Shown in pieces: positions 6,222 to 11,536 of a DNA stretch of 11,536 nt. The DNA is from Sulfurimonadaceae bacterium (GTDB lineage Bacteria; Campylobacterota; Campylobacteria; Campylobacterales; Sulfurimonadaceae): NCBI GenBank assembly GCA_028685945.1, contig JAQUCZ010000015.1, positions 1 through 11,536 of the forward strand, written 5' to 3'. Every line of letters starts with the position of its first letter. Positions within the stretch are counted from its first letter, which is position 1. The position numbers and the translations under genes were made by a program. A model generated the notes under the pieces. It saw only the letters and a program-made list of their open reading frames with translations, had not been told where the DNA came from and did not search any database.

Positions 6222-6305
6222 CTATAGTAATATTTTAGCAATCTCAAAGAGATTTTTCTCAAATTTTTCAAACAGAGTGTTGACGTTTTTTACAAAATGT
6301 GACAT
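6222..6305 (-). CDS. Candidate 27-residue small ORF upstream of the receptor
   Basis: On the minus strand, a perfect AAGGAG (complement of 6312-6317) sits six bases before ATG 6305. The frame runs 27 codons to TAG (complement of 6222-6224). The peptide begins MSHFVKNVNTLFEKFEKNLF and ends in IAKILL. It alternates hydrophobic and Lys/Glu residues in a pattern that would make an amphipathic helix. It lies 101 bases before the receptor start, on the same strand and upstream of the receptor's predicted promoter. It could be a leader peptide, a small regulatory or membrane-surface peptide, or part of an RNA regulator. No family is recognised. The strength of the ribosome-binding site is the main support. 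Confidence 0.5.
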   Translation of the reverse strand: MSHFVKNVNTLFEKFEKNLFEIAKILL

Positions 6306-6363
6306 GTGCTTCTCCTTTTTTATTTCAAAATATAAATAAATTTTTCTATAGAATATAAAAATA

Positions 6364-6398
6364 TTGCAAATTGCAAAACAAATCTTGTTTTATTGCAA
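6364..6398. promoter_or_regulatory. TTGCAA repeats and dyad, candidate operator of the S24 regulator
   Basis: TTGCAA occurs three times (6364-6369, 6371-6376, 6393-6398). Between the second and third, AAAACAA (6375-6381) and TTGTTTT (6385-6391) form a perfect dyad around ATC. The dyad overlaps the predicted -35 of the downstream regulator gene, the classical place for autorepression by a CI/LexA-type protein. A further ATTGCA lies at 6210-6215 near the receptor promoter. Binding by the adjacent regulator is inference. Confidence 0.5.
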
Positions 6399-6413
6399 AA
6401 AAAGTAGTATTAT
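6385..6413 (+). promoter_or_regulatory. Predicted promoter of the S24 regulator operon
   Basis: A -35-like TTGTTT (6385-6390) and a -10 TATTAT (6408-6413) are spaced by 17 bases. The start site would be near 6420, about 23 bases before ATG 6443. The -35 lies inside the TTGCAA/AAAACAA dyad. Confidence 0.5.
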
Positions 6414-6442
6414 TTTGTATTTACTTATAAAAGGAAGATAGC

Positions 6443-7102
6443 ATGAAAAGTTTTATCGATATTGTCGAAGAGATAAAAAACATCATCTCTTCGGAATACA
6501 ACGGCAGAAAAGTATTTGATAAAGACGTAGCAGACCTGTTGGGGATAAGCCAAATGAATTTTGCGACGATGAAAAAAAGAAACAAGATACCTTTTAACGA
6601 GTTGCTTGATTTTTGTGCACTTAAATCGATCTCGATAAATTGGCTGTTATACGGTCAATCCCCCGAAAGCTTGGTGGAAGCGACCAATAGATTTTTTATG
6701 GTTCGCTATTACAGCGATATCCATGCATCTGCGGGAGGAGGGGGCGATATTCTTAGCGAAGCCAATGAGGCGATCGAACTTGCTCCGGATTTTGTTGCAC
6801 TTTTAGGGGGAGAAAAAGAGCTTAAAAACATCGAGGCAATTAACGTAAGCGGGGACTCGATGGAACCCACTTTTAGCTATAATGACATCGTATTTATCAA
6901 TAGAACAAAAACCAATCTGCAAAGAGGCGGTATATTTACCCTCCGCACCGAAGCCGGTCTTTTTATTAAAAGAGTACAGCAAAGAATAGACGGAAAAGTC
7001 GACATTATCTCCGACAATCCCGTGTATGCGACGCAAACACTCGATCCGCAAGAGATCGAAGTGATCGGCAGGGTTGTAAGCAGATTCGGAAACGTCGATT
7101 AA
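6443..7102 (+). CDS. CI/LexA-like transcriptional regulator with S24 peptidase domain
   Basis: This 219-residue protein has an N-terminal helix-turn-helix of the phage CI type (about 5-72, with DKDVADLLGISQMNFATMKK and the typical SINWLLYG end). A linker leads to a LexA-like S24 domain. Catalytic Ser139 sits in VSGDSMEPTF and Lys176 in LFIKRVQQR; the 37-residue Ser-Lys spacing equals that of LexA. A candidate scissile Ala97-Gly98 occurs in HASAGGGG, 42 residues before the Ser. The pieces for RecA-stimulated self-cleavage therefore appear present, although many S24 regulators do not cleave. ATG 6443 follows AAGGAAG (6431-6437). It is divergent from the TonB receptor and co-oriented with the lipoprotein gene nine bases downstream. 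No other phage genes are present. Targets are unknown. Confidence 0.88.
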   Translation: MKSFIDIVEEIKNIISSEYNGRKVFDKDVADLLGISQMNFATMKKRNKIPFNELLDFCALKSISINWLLYGQSPESLVEATNRFFMVRYYSDIHASAGGGGDILSEANEAIELAPDFVALLGGEKELKNIEAINVSGDSMEPTFSYNDIVFINRTKTNLQRGGIFTLRTEAGLFIKRVQQRIDGKVDIISDNPVYATQTLDPQEIEVIGRVVSRFGNVD

Positions 7103-7111
7103 AGGTATGAT

Positions 7112-8431
7112 TTGAGATATTTAGGATTTATTTGTATAGGTGCCCTTTTCTTGGCATGTAGCCCAAAACAGGTCGAGCCGCCTTTGCAGTCTCGCGAAAT
7201 TCATGATCTTGTCAATTTGCCGCAAAGTGTAGAAGCGTATGTGGGGAGTCTTAAAGAGGAAAATAAAGTCGATCTTCAAACGAGAGAAGAGCGCTACGCA
7301 AAGTACTACTTTAGCGTTTGGAACCTCTCTAAACCCAGAGAATCTCTCGAAGCGCTTCAATGGCCTTTTAAAGCCTACACTACACATAACTCTTACGGAG
7401 AAAATTTGCAGCCTATCGAGGAGGAGTTTTTCGCCTCAATGCGTAAAAACGCAAATTTTCAAGCTTACGGCTCGGAAAATAAAAACGCAATCACTTTGGG
7501 GTATTGCAATATACGGCTTTTTCCTACCAATCGCCCCGTCTTTAAAGACCCTTCGCTTGCAGGGGAGGGTTTCCCGTTTGATTATCTTCAAAACAGCTCC
7601 ATTGCACCCAATGAACCTCTTTTCGTGTCTCACTTCTCGGAAGATAGAGAATGGGTCTATATCTTTAGCAATTTTGCAAGCGGATGGATTCAAACGAAAG
7701 AGATGGTTTTTTTGGAGCAACAATATACAAACGAGATCCAAAAAGCGCAACAGATATTTATCACCAAAGAGGATATTGCTTTGCACGATCAAGAAGGGCA
7801 TTTTCTCTTTCGCTCGCGCATAGGGATGAGTCTTTCTCTTATTCGCGAAGATGAAGATTTTTATACTGTTTTAGCCATTAAAAGCTCTAAAAATGCGCAA
7901 CCGCTTTTTGTGCAAACGCAAATTTCCAAAGAGATTGCACATAAAAGTATTCTCCCCTTTACGAAGCAAAATCTTACGCTAATCGTGAACGAAGTAGCGC
8001 AATCCAAATACGGGTGGGGAGGTTTGTTTGAGCAAAGAGATTGCTCTTCGATGCTGCGGGATATCTTTGCACCCTTTGGCATGTGGCTTCCGCGCAACTC
8101 ATATTTGCAAAGCAAAGTCGGGCAAGTGCTCTCTCTTGAAGGGCTCACTCCCGAAGAGAAAATACAACGCATCAAAGAAAAAGCGGAACCTTTTAAAACT
8201 CTTTTGTATAAAAAAGGGCATATCGTTTTGTACGTCGGTACGTATAACGACACTATAATCGTTCTGCACAACACATGGGGGATTAAAACGAAGAAAGAGG
8301 AAGAAGAGGGGAGAATCGTTATCGGAAAAACAGTTTTTAGTACGCTCCGACTCGGAAAAGAGCAAAAACACTACAACGAAGAGGAAGATATGTTGCGAAA
8401 TCTTAAATCGATGAACACGCTTCCTCTTTAA
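7112..8431 (+). CDS. SH3-domain NlpC/P60 family lipoprotein, probable peptidoglycan endopeptidase
   Basis: This 439-residue envelope protein has a lipoprotein signal (MRYLGFICIGALFLAC, lipidated Cys16). A helical N-terminal part (about 30-115) contains LVNLPQSVEAY and RYAKYYFSVWNL. Two bacterial SH3 stretches follow (about 125-200 with the RLFPTNRPVF and WVYIFSNFASGWIQTKE patterns, and 215-270). The C-terminal NlpC/P60 domain holds catalytic Cys311 (QRDCSSMLRDIF), His370 (KKGHIVLYVG) and a likely third polar residue His386 (HNTWG). The layout matches the DVU0896-type cell-wall cysteine endopeptidases, which cut gamma-D-Glu to diamino-acid bonds. The TTG start at 7112 is forced: AAAGG (7101-7105) is six bases upstream and a nearby ATG hits a stop. 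It probably shares a transcript with the S24 regulator. Confidence 0.88.
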   Translation: MRYLGFICIGALFLACSPKQVEPPLQSREIHDLVNLPQSVEAYVGSLKEENKVDLQTREERYAKYYFSVWNLSKPRESLEALQWPFKAYTTHNSYGENLQPIEEEFFASMRKNANFQAYGSENKNAITLGYCNIRLFPTNRPVFKDPSLAGEGFPFDYLQNSSIAPNEPLFVSHFSEDREWVYIFSNFASGWIQTKEMVFLEQQYTNEIQKAQQIFITKEDIALHDQEGHFLFRSRIGMSLSLIREDEDFYTVLAIKSSKNAQPLFVQTQISKEIAHKSILPFTKQNLTLIVNEVAQSKYGWGGLFEQRDCSSMLRDIFAPFGMWLPRNSYLQSKVGQVLSLEGLTPEEKIQRIKEKAEPFKTLLYKKGHIVLYVGTYNDTIIVLHNTWGIKTKKEEEEGRIVIGKTVFSTLRLGKEQKHYNEEEDMLRNLKSMNTLPL

Positions 8432-8438
8432 AAAGAGG
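8423..8438. terminator. Palindrome at the convergent stop codons
   Basis: CCTCTTT (8423-8429) and AAAGAGG (8432-8438) form a 7-bp stem with a 2-base loop. It overlaps the plus-strand stop (8429-8431) and lies one base from the minus-strand stop at 8440. It has no strong T-run outside the stem. It probably marks the shared 3' end of the lipoprotein gene and the FlgC-like gene. Confidence 0.45.
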
Positions 8439-8439
8439 G

Positions 8440-8748
8440 TTATGCTTTAATATCTAAAAGAGAACCTAACATCTCATCCTGCGTTTTGATCGCCGTAACG
8501 TTTGCGGCAGTCGCACCGCTTACCACCACCTGATCCGGCAACTCTTTGGCTAAATCCGTTTGGCTTTTTTGTGAACCCGTATCGGTTGCGGCTCTCGTGT
8601 TTGCAATAACGGATCCGCCATTCCCCTCCGACATTCTCGTATCACTCGGCACAAACTTATCAGTATTTACATTCGCCACGTTGTTTGCATTCACGTTCAT
8701 CATTTGTTGATGCGCATTGATAGAGGAAAGATTGCTAGAGATGTTCAT
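8440..8748 (-). CDS. Miniature FlgC-like flagellar rod family protein
   Basis: This 102-residue protein carries both ends of the flagellar axial family with almost no middle. The N-terminal rod signature reads MNISSNLSSINAHQQMMNVN followed by ANNVANVNTDKF (21-32). The C-terminal helix DLAKELPDQVV...NVTAIKTQDEMLGSLLDIKA (65-102) is strikingly like the FlgC end. Residues 33-63 are a polar linker instead of the usual larger central region; canonical FlgC is about 130-165 residues. ATG 8748 has AAGGAG (complement of 8755-8760) six bases upstream. No other flagellar genes are nearby. It could be an accessory rod/secretion protein exported by the flagellar type III system, or a decayed paralogue kept by selection; the intact frame favours function. 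Confidence 0.82.
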   Translation of the reverse strand: MNISSNLSSINAHQQMMNVNANNVANVNTDKFVPSDTRMSEGNGGSVIANTRAATDTGSQKSQTDLAKELPDQVVVSGATAANVTAIKTQDEMLGSLLDIKA

Positions 8749-8772
8749 AAATAACTCCTTGTTACTTGGATT

Positions 8773-8778
8773 ATTATA
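8773..8778 (-). promoter_or_regulatory. Possible -10 of the FlgC-like gene
   Basis: TATAAT reads on the minus strand as the complement of ATTATA at 8773-8778, about 25 bases before ATG 8748. There is no good -35. I looked for sigma-28 and sigma-54 patterns, common at flagellar genes, and saw none convincing. Confidence 0.4.
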
Positions 8779-8817
8779 ATATCGTCATTATTAGAGAAAG
8801 ATTAGAGGCATATGTAG

Positions 8818-8843
8818 GGTAAAAAGCCAAGAAGCTTTTTACC
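8818..8843 (-). terminator. Terminator hairpin after dapD
   Basis: GGTAAAAAGC (8818-8827) and GCTTTTTACC (8834-8843) form a perfect 10-bp stem with a 6-base loop, six bases past the dapD stop (8849-8851). The T-run is inside the stem rather than after it, so termination efficiency is uncertain, but position and stem quality support a 3' end here. Confidence 0.6.
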
Positions 8844-8848
8844 TAAAC

Positions 8849-10048
8849 TTAGTGGAGTTCGGCGTTAAGTTTTACTTCTCTTGTAGAACGTGACGCGCTG
8901 TATTCGCCCGTAAGAGAGTTTTGTCTAAAGTGAATACCGTTTAATCCCGCTAAGTCTTTAGCTTTAAAGACCTCTCCTTGAAGGTTTGCGCCCTCGTTGA
9001 CGTCGTTGATTTTCGTAAGTTCTGCAGGGGCAATTTTAATTTTCGTGCCTGCAAAAATCGCTAAACCGCCGTCTAAGATACATCCGTCACCCAGCGGCAC
9101 GCCGCATGTAGAATTTGCGCCCAAAAGGGTGTTTTTTCCGATGGTGATCGGGTTGCCGTCGGTACCGCTGAGTACGCCCAAGATAGAAGCGCCTCCGCCG
9201 ACGTCGCTTCCTGCTCCGACAACTGCAGAACTCGAGATGCGCCCTTCAACCATAACCGGTCCCGTCGTTCCGGCATTGAAGTTGATATAAGAAGCTCCGG
9301 GCATAACCGTCGTACCCGCCGCAAGCTGTGCACCGAAACGAACTTTTGAAGTATCTAAGATACGCGTATTGTCCGCAGGGATAATATGCTGTAAGAATCT
9401 CGGAAATTTATCGACGAAATCGATATGGGGATATTCGTTCGCAAATTTTAGTTCGATCTCAAACTCACGCAAGTAATCAAGTTCAATAGGTTGGCCGTTT
9501 GACCATGCCACATTCGGTAATGCTCCGAAAGCTCCGTTAAGGTTGATACCCCTAAGAGCCGCTTTGCCCAAAGAGAGCGCATAAAGCTTAAGGTAGGTTG
9601 CTTCAACGCTTTTAAGCGGAGCATCGTTGAAAATAAATGTGACCCTATATTCCCCCTCTAAACTTCCGTTGTTGATCATGTGGTTGTAAAGAGCCGAAAC
9701 CGCTTGAATATTTTTGTGTGCGCTTCCGTGTGCTTCGTCCGAATAAGGAGTAAACGCATTAAGACACTGCTTTAAAAACTCCAGATTGATAGTACAGACA
9801 ACTTCATCTTGACTAAAATCTACCGCCTTGCCTTGTTCTGCGAGTGCTTGGATAAAAATCGCAGCACTTCCGAAGTTTTCGTTCCAGTTGACGACGGGGT
9901 AGGTTGCCTGAAGCACTTTATCTACATTGAGCTGACCTAAATCAACACGACAAATACCGAACGCCAAAGGATCTTTGTACCCTTTCGTATTTGTTTTGAT
10001 GTTTTCAATCAATGCCTTAAAAGCATCTGCTGTTTGTATTATTTCCAT
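8849..10048 (-). CDS. dapD: Tetrahydrodipicolinate N-succinyltransferase
   Basis: This enzyme transfers succinyl from succinyl-CoA to tetrahydrodipicolinate in the cytoplasmic succinylase route to meso-diaminopimelate and lysine. At 399 residues it belongs to the long DapD type of Campylobacterota rather than the 274-residue E. coli form. The N-terminal domain (1-230) includes YPVVNWNENFGSAAIF (50-65). The left-handed beta-helix with hexapeptide repeats spans about 235-336 (VRFGAQLAAGTTVMPGASYI, GPVMVEGRISSSAVVGAGSD, VGGGASILGVLSG, ITIGKNTLLGANSTCGVPLG). Start ATG 10048 has only a weak GCGAG-type ribosome-binding site; a different in-frame start is not obvious. It shares its upstream region with the divergent ankyrin gene. 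Confidence 0.94.
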   Translation of the reverse strand: MEIIQTADAFKALIENIKTNTKGYKDPLAFGICRVDLGQLNVDKVLQATYPVVNWNENFGSAAIFIQALAEQGKAVDFSQDEVVCTINLEFLKQCLNAFTPYSDEAHGSAHKNIQAVSALYNHMINNGSLEGEYRVTFIFNDAPLKSVEATYLKLYALSLGKAALRGINLNGAFGALPNVAWSNGQPIELDYLREFEIELKFANEYPHIDFVDKFPRFLQHIIPADNTRILDTSKVRFGAQLAAGTTVMPGASYINFNAGTTGPVMVEGRISSSAVVGAGSDVGGGASILGVLSGTDGNPITIGKNTLLGANSTCGVPLGDGCILDGGLAIFAGTKIKIAPAELTKINDVNEGANLQGEVFKAKDLAGLNGIHFRQNSLTGEYSASRSTREVKLNAELH

Positions 10049-10076
10049 GAATTCTCGCTTATTTTTTTATCGACGA

Positions 10077-10082
10077 ATTATA
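10077..10082 (-). promoter_or_regulatory. Predicted -10 of dapD
   Basis: A perfect TATAAT on the minus strand (complement of ATTATA at 10077-10082) lies 29 bases before the dapD start. No clear -35 is visible. The start site would be near 10070, leaving a leader of about 22 bases. Confidence 0.55.
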
Positions 10083-10113
10083 CATAAAAACTCTATGAAT
10101 AGCCATTTATCTA

Positions 10114-10122
10114 TGCTAAAAT
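10114..10122 (+). promoter_or_regulatory. Predicted extended -10 of the ankyrin gene
   Basis: TGCTAAAAT at 10114-10122 fits an extended -10 (TG, one base, then TAAAAT), 22 bases before ATG 10145. It is only about 32 bases from the divergent dapD -10, so the two promoters share a compact control region. Confidence 0.5.
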
Positions 10123-10144
10123 TCTCAAACTAAGGATGGAAATT

Positions 10145-10648
10145 ATGGATAAATGGATAGAGATTTTAAAAAAGAACGATTATTTAAATGCTAAAAAATA
10201 TATCAAAGAGGGTGGCGACGTCAAAGCCTCCAACGATGCAGGGGAGTGCGTTCTCTCACATGCCATACGTTACGGTTGCGATTTTGAGCTTTTGATGCTT
10301 TTGGTAGAGAGCGGTGCCGATATTTTCGATTTTGACGATGAGGGGGTAAGCGTTTTTGATATTGCCATCACGTATGCCAACGAAGAGATGGTACGCTATC
10401 TTATCGATCAAGGGATTAGTGTCAACAAAACGCAAAGACGCAGCGGTTTTACTCCCCTAATGGCAGCGGCATGTTACGGAAGGGTAGAGATTGCAAAAAT
10501 TCTACTCGAAAACGGTGCCGACAAGGAGGCGATCGACTCCAAAGGGTTCAACGCGACCGATTTTGCAAGAAAGATGAATAAGAAAACTATCTTGGAGCTT
10601 TTGGATTACGATGAAAATGCTCCCAAAAACACCACTTACGCAAGGTAG
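10145..10648 (+). CDS. Ankyrin-repeat protein
   Basis: This 167-residue protein consists of about four to five ankyrin repeats. A degenerate first one is at about 2-30. DAGECVLSHAIRYG...LLVESGADI covers 31-63, EGVSVFDIAITYANEEMVRYLIDQG covers 66-97, the best match SGFTPLMAAACYGRVEIAKI...LLENGADKEAID covers 100-131, and a capping repeat is at 132-155. Ankyrin stacks bind proteins; the partner is unknown. There is no signal peptide, so it is probably cytoplasmic. An in-frame ATG at 10136 would place AAGGA (10132-10136) on top of the start. ATG 10145 gives that site an ideal 8-base spacing, so I chose it. It is divergent from dapD and convergent with the DUF6166-HTH gene. Confidence 0.88.
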   Translation: MDKWIEILKKNDYLNAKKYIKEGGDVKASNDAGECVLSHAIRYGCDFELLMLLVESGADIFDFDDEGVSVFDIAITYANEEMVRYLIDQGISVNKTQRRSGFTPLMAAACYGRVEIAKILLENGADKEAIDSKGFNATDFARKMNKKTILELLDYDENAPKNTTYAR

Positions 10649-10665
10649 ATTCTAAGAGAATCTAC
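10645..10665. terminator. Palindrome spanning both convergent stop codons
   Basis: GTAGATTCT (10645-10653) and AGAATCTAC (10657-10665) make a perfect 9-bp stem with a 3-base loop. The left arm contains the ankyrin stop TAG (10646-10648) and the right arm contains the minus-strand stop (10662-10664). There is no T-run on either side. It probably forms a shared bidirectional 3' end. Confidence 0.6.
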
Positions 10666-11288
10666 GAAGCATCCACCGCATTGAGAAGTGAGGTAAATTT
10701 TTTGTAACTCTCAACGATCTCTTGGTTTTTTCGGTATTGGATATAAAATTCGATCGCTTTTTTACCTAGGCGCGGTATCTCGTTTTTGACAGCCCAACTG
10801 CTCACGGTTCCTTCGGGGATCTCAAGTATCTCCGCAAGTTGTTTTTGCGTAATTCCCAACTCTCTGCAAACCTCTTTGACGGCGTTAAGTTTTTCCTCTT
10901 TTGCTTTCTTGAGAGGAGAGGCATTACGGGTCTTAGATTCTTGTGCGGGGGAGGCGGAGGTGTTTTCCTCCTCTTTCGTATGCTCTTTGATCCATTTTAG
11001 TACGTCTACGGCACTTAAAACCCAATCCCTTGCGTTAAAATGCTTTACAACGTCCGAGGCGAATTTTGAGGCGTGTGCTTTGGCAAACTCTTCGTTGCTG
11101 AGTTGGTACAACATAGAAAAAGCGAGCTGAATCGCTCCCGAGCCGTGGTATCCCCAATCAAAACCGCTTTTTGATTGCGCAAAAACATCGTACCGCAAAG
11201 GGAGCTCCACCTCTCCGTAGGTTACATATCGTGCACCTAAAAGCGTTTTATGCCCTTTAAAAACATGGTTATTTCTATTGACGATCAT
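10662..11288 (-). CDS. DUF6166 domain fused to a helix-turn-helix domain
   Basis: This is a 208-residue protein. The N-terminal part (about 6-102) carries FDWGYHGSGAIQLAFSMLYQ (43-62), then NARDWVLSAVDVLKWI (85-100). This pattern is like DUF6166, a domain of unknown function. A low-complexity charged and Ser/Ala-rich linker (about 103-132) joins it to a C-terminal helix-turn-helix (137-175, ELGITQKQLAEILEIPEGTV then SSWAVKNEIPRLGKKAIEFY), whose recognition helix resembles XRE/CI-type regulators. It may be a DNA-binding regulator with a DUF6166 sensing or protein-binding module; this is inference. ATG 11288 has a weak AAGAGAG site overlapping the stop of the small membrane-protein gene eight bases upstream, suggesting coupling. 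The DUF6166 call is by memory of the motif. Confidence 0.78.
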   Translation of the reverse strand: MIVNRNNHVFKGHKTLLGARYVTYGEVELPLRYDVFAQSKSGFDWGYHGSGAIQLAFSMLYQLSNEEFAKAHASKFASDVVKHFNARDWVLSAVDVLKWIKEHTKEEENTSASPAQESKTRNASPLKKAKEEKLNAVKEVCRELGITQKQLAEILEIPEGTVSSWAVKNEIPRLGKKAIEFYIQYRKNQEIVESYKKFTSLLNAVDAS

Positions 11289-11296
11289 TTTCTCTC

Positions 11297-11428
11297 TTAA
11301 ATTTTAAAAGTATAGTGTCGCTCATTTTTCGCATCACCTCTTTTCTTTCCGGAAAGAGACAGCTTAAAAACAACATACGCAATACCCACTAGCAATAACA
11401 ATACCAACAACCAAACAAGCATATGCAT
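11297..11428 (-). CDS. 43-residue single-pass membrane protein
   Basis: On the minus strand, AGAGGGG lies six bases before ATG 11428, and the frame runs 43 codons to TAA (complement of 11297-11299). It starts MHMLVWLLVLLLLVGIAYVV, giving one strong hydrophobic helix (about 3-22). A basic, polar tail (KLSLSGKKRGDAKNERHYTF) follows, consistent with a cytosolic C-terminus. A second ATG two codons in (11422) is an alternative start. No family is recognised. It precedes the DUF6166-HTH gene by eight bases, so the two are probably co-transcribed and possibly functionally linked. Confidence 0.68.
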   Translation of the reverse strand: MHMLVWLLVLLLLVGIAYVVFKLSLSGKKRGDAKNERHYTFKI

Positions 11429-11478
11429 ACCACACCCCTCTAAAAAGTATCTATGACTACAATCGACCGATAGTTGTA

Positions 11479-11536
11479 TTACATTAATTTATACGCCACC
11501 TTTGTGTTTTCCAGCTCTTGGACAAAAAGATCGAAA
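11479..11536 (-). CDS. C-terminal fragment of an unrecognised protein at the right edge
   Basis: On the minus strand an open frame enters from the right edge and ends at TAA (complement of 11479-11481). At least 18 residues are visible, ending FDLFVQELENTKVAYKLM. The composition looks like a genuine helical protein end, and the strand matches the next two genes. The other minus-strand frames are less protein-like. The fragment is too short for a family call. The 50 bases between it and the small membrane-protein gene contain only a weak interrupted dyad (TACAATCG against CGAT..TTGTA, about 11458-11478). Confidence 0.45.
   Translation of the reverse strand, partial: FDLFVQELENTKVAYKLM

Noticed and set aside
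6443..7102. The CI-like regulator as evidence of a prophage
   Set aside because: No integrase, capsid, replication or lysis genes and no attachment repeats are visible; the neighbours are a receptor and an envelope lipoprotein.
8749..8848. Sigma-28 or sigma-54 promoter for the FlgC-like gene
   Set aside because: No TGGCAC-N5-TTGC or sigma-28-type pair could be found in the upstream bases; only a housekeeping-like -10 is present.
1..11536. CRISPR array, tRNA, rRNA, insertion sequence or long direct repeat
   Set aside because: None was seen on reading either strand; the only repeats are short palindromes and AT-rich words.

Overview
The window looks like a chromosomal segment from a Campylobacterota (Epsilonproteobacteria) species, probably a free-living Sulfurimonas/Sulfuricurvum/Sulfurospirillum-type organism rather than a Campylobacter or Helicobacter pathogen. 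The reasons are a roughly 400-residue DapD, a CiaD-like C-terminal domain protein next to purU, strong AAGGA ribosome-binding sites, promoters with a clear TATAAT-like -10 and a weak or absent -35, and moderately AT-rich coding with very AT-rich intergenic DNA. No tRNA, rRNA, CRISPR array or insertion sequence was seen. The genus call is inference.

Region by region: (1) 1-165 is the 3' end of an unrecognised gene, followed by a cluster of four palindromes up to 291. (2) 371-4001 is a tightly packed plus-strand operon: leuD, leuB, a small TPR protein, a CiaD-like protein, purU, trmL and a 45-residue single-pass membrane protein. Most junctions overlap or abut. (3) 4036-6120 is a minus-strand TonB-dependent outer-membrane receptor with a CxxC pair in its plug. 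Its promoter carries a Fur-box-like sequence over the -35, and a 27-codon reading frame with a good ribosome-binding site lies further upstream. (4) 6443-8431, divergent from the receptor, is a two-gene operon: a CI/LexA-type S24 regulator with an apparently intact Ser/Lys dyad, and an SH3-NlpC/P60 lipoprotein likely to cut peptidoglycan. (5) 8440-10048, minus strand, holds a miniature FlgC-like flagellar rod protein and dapD of the lysine/meso-diaminopimelate pathway. (6) 10145-10648 is a plus-strand ankyrin-repeat protein divergent from dapD. (7) 10662-11428, minus strand, is a pair: a 43-residue membrane protein and a DUF6166-helix-turn-helix fusion. The 3' end of another minus-strand gene sits at the right edge.

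Functionally, the left operon is housekeeping (leucine synthesis, formate release for purine synthesis, tRNA wobble methylation) with conserved small lineage proteins attached. The middle is a metal-uptake receptor facing a self-cleaving-type repressor, with shared AT-rich control DNA between them. The right side links cell-wall precursor synthesis and an envelope hydrolase with accessory proteins. A recurring feature is that convergent gene pairs share a short perfect palindrome that contains or adjoins a stop codon.

The least-explained parts, and so the best candidates for new biology, are the 27-codon frame upstream of the receptor, the S24 regulator with its dyad and lipoprotein partner, the small membrane protein plus DUF6166-HTH pair, and the isolated mini-FlgC. 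Nothing here proves a complete new system.
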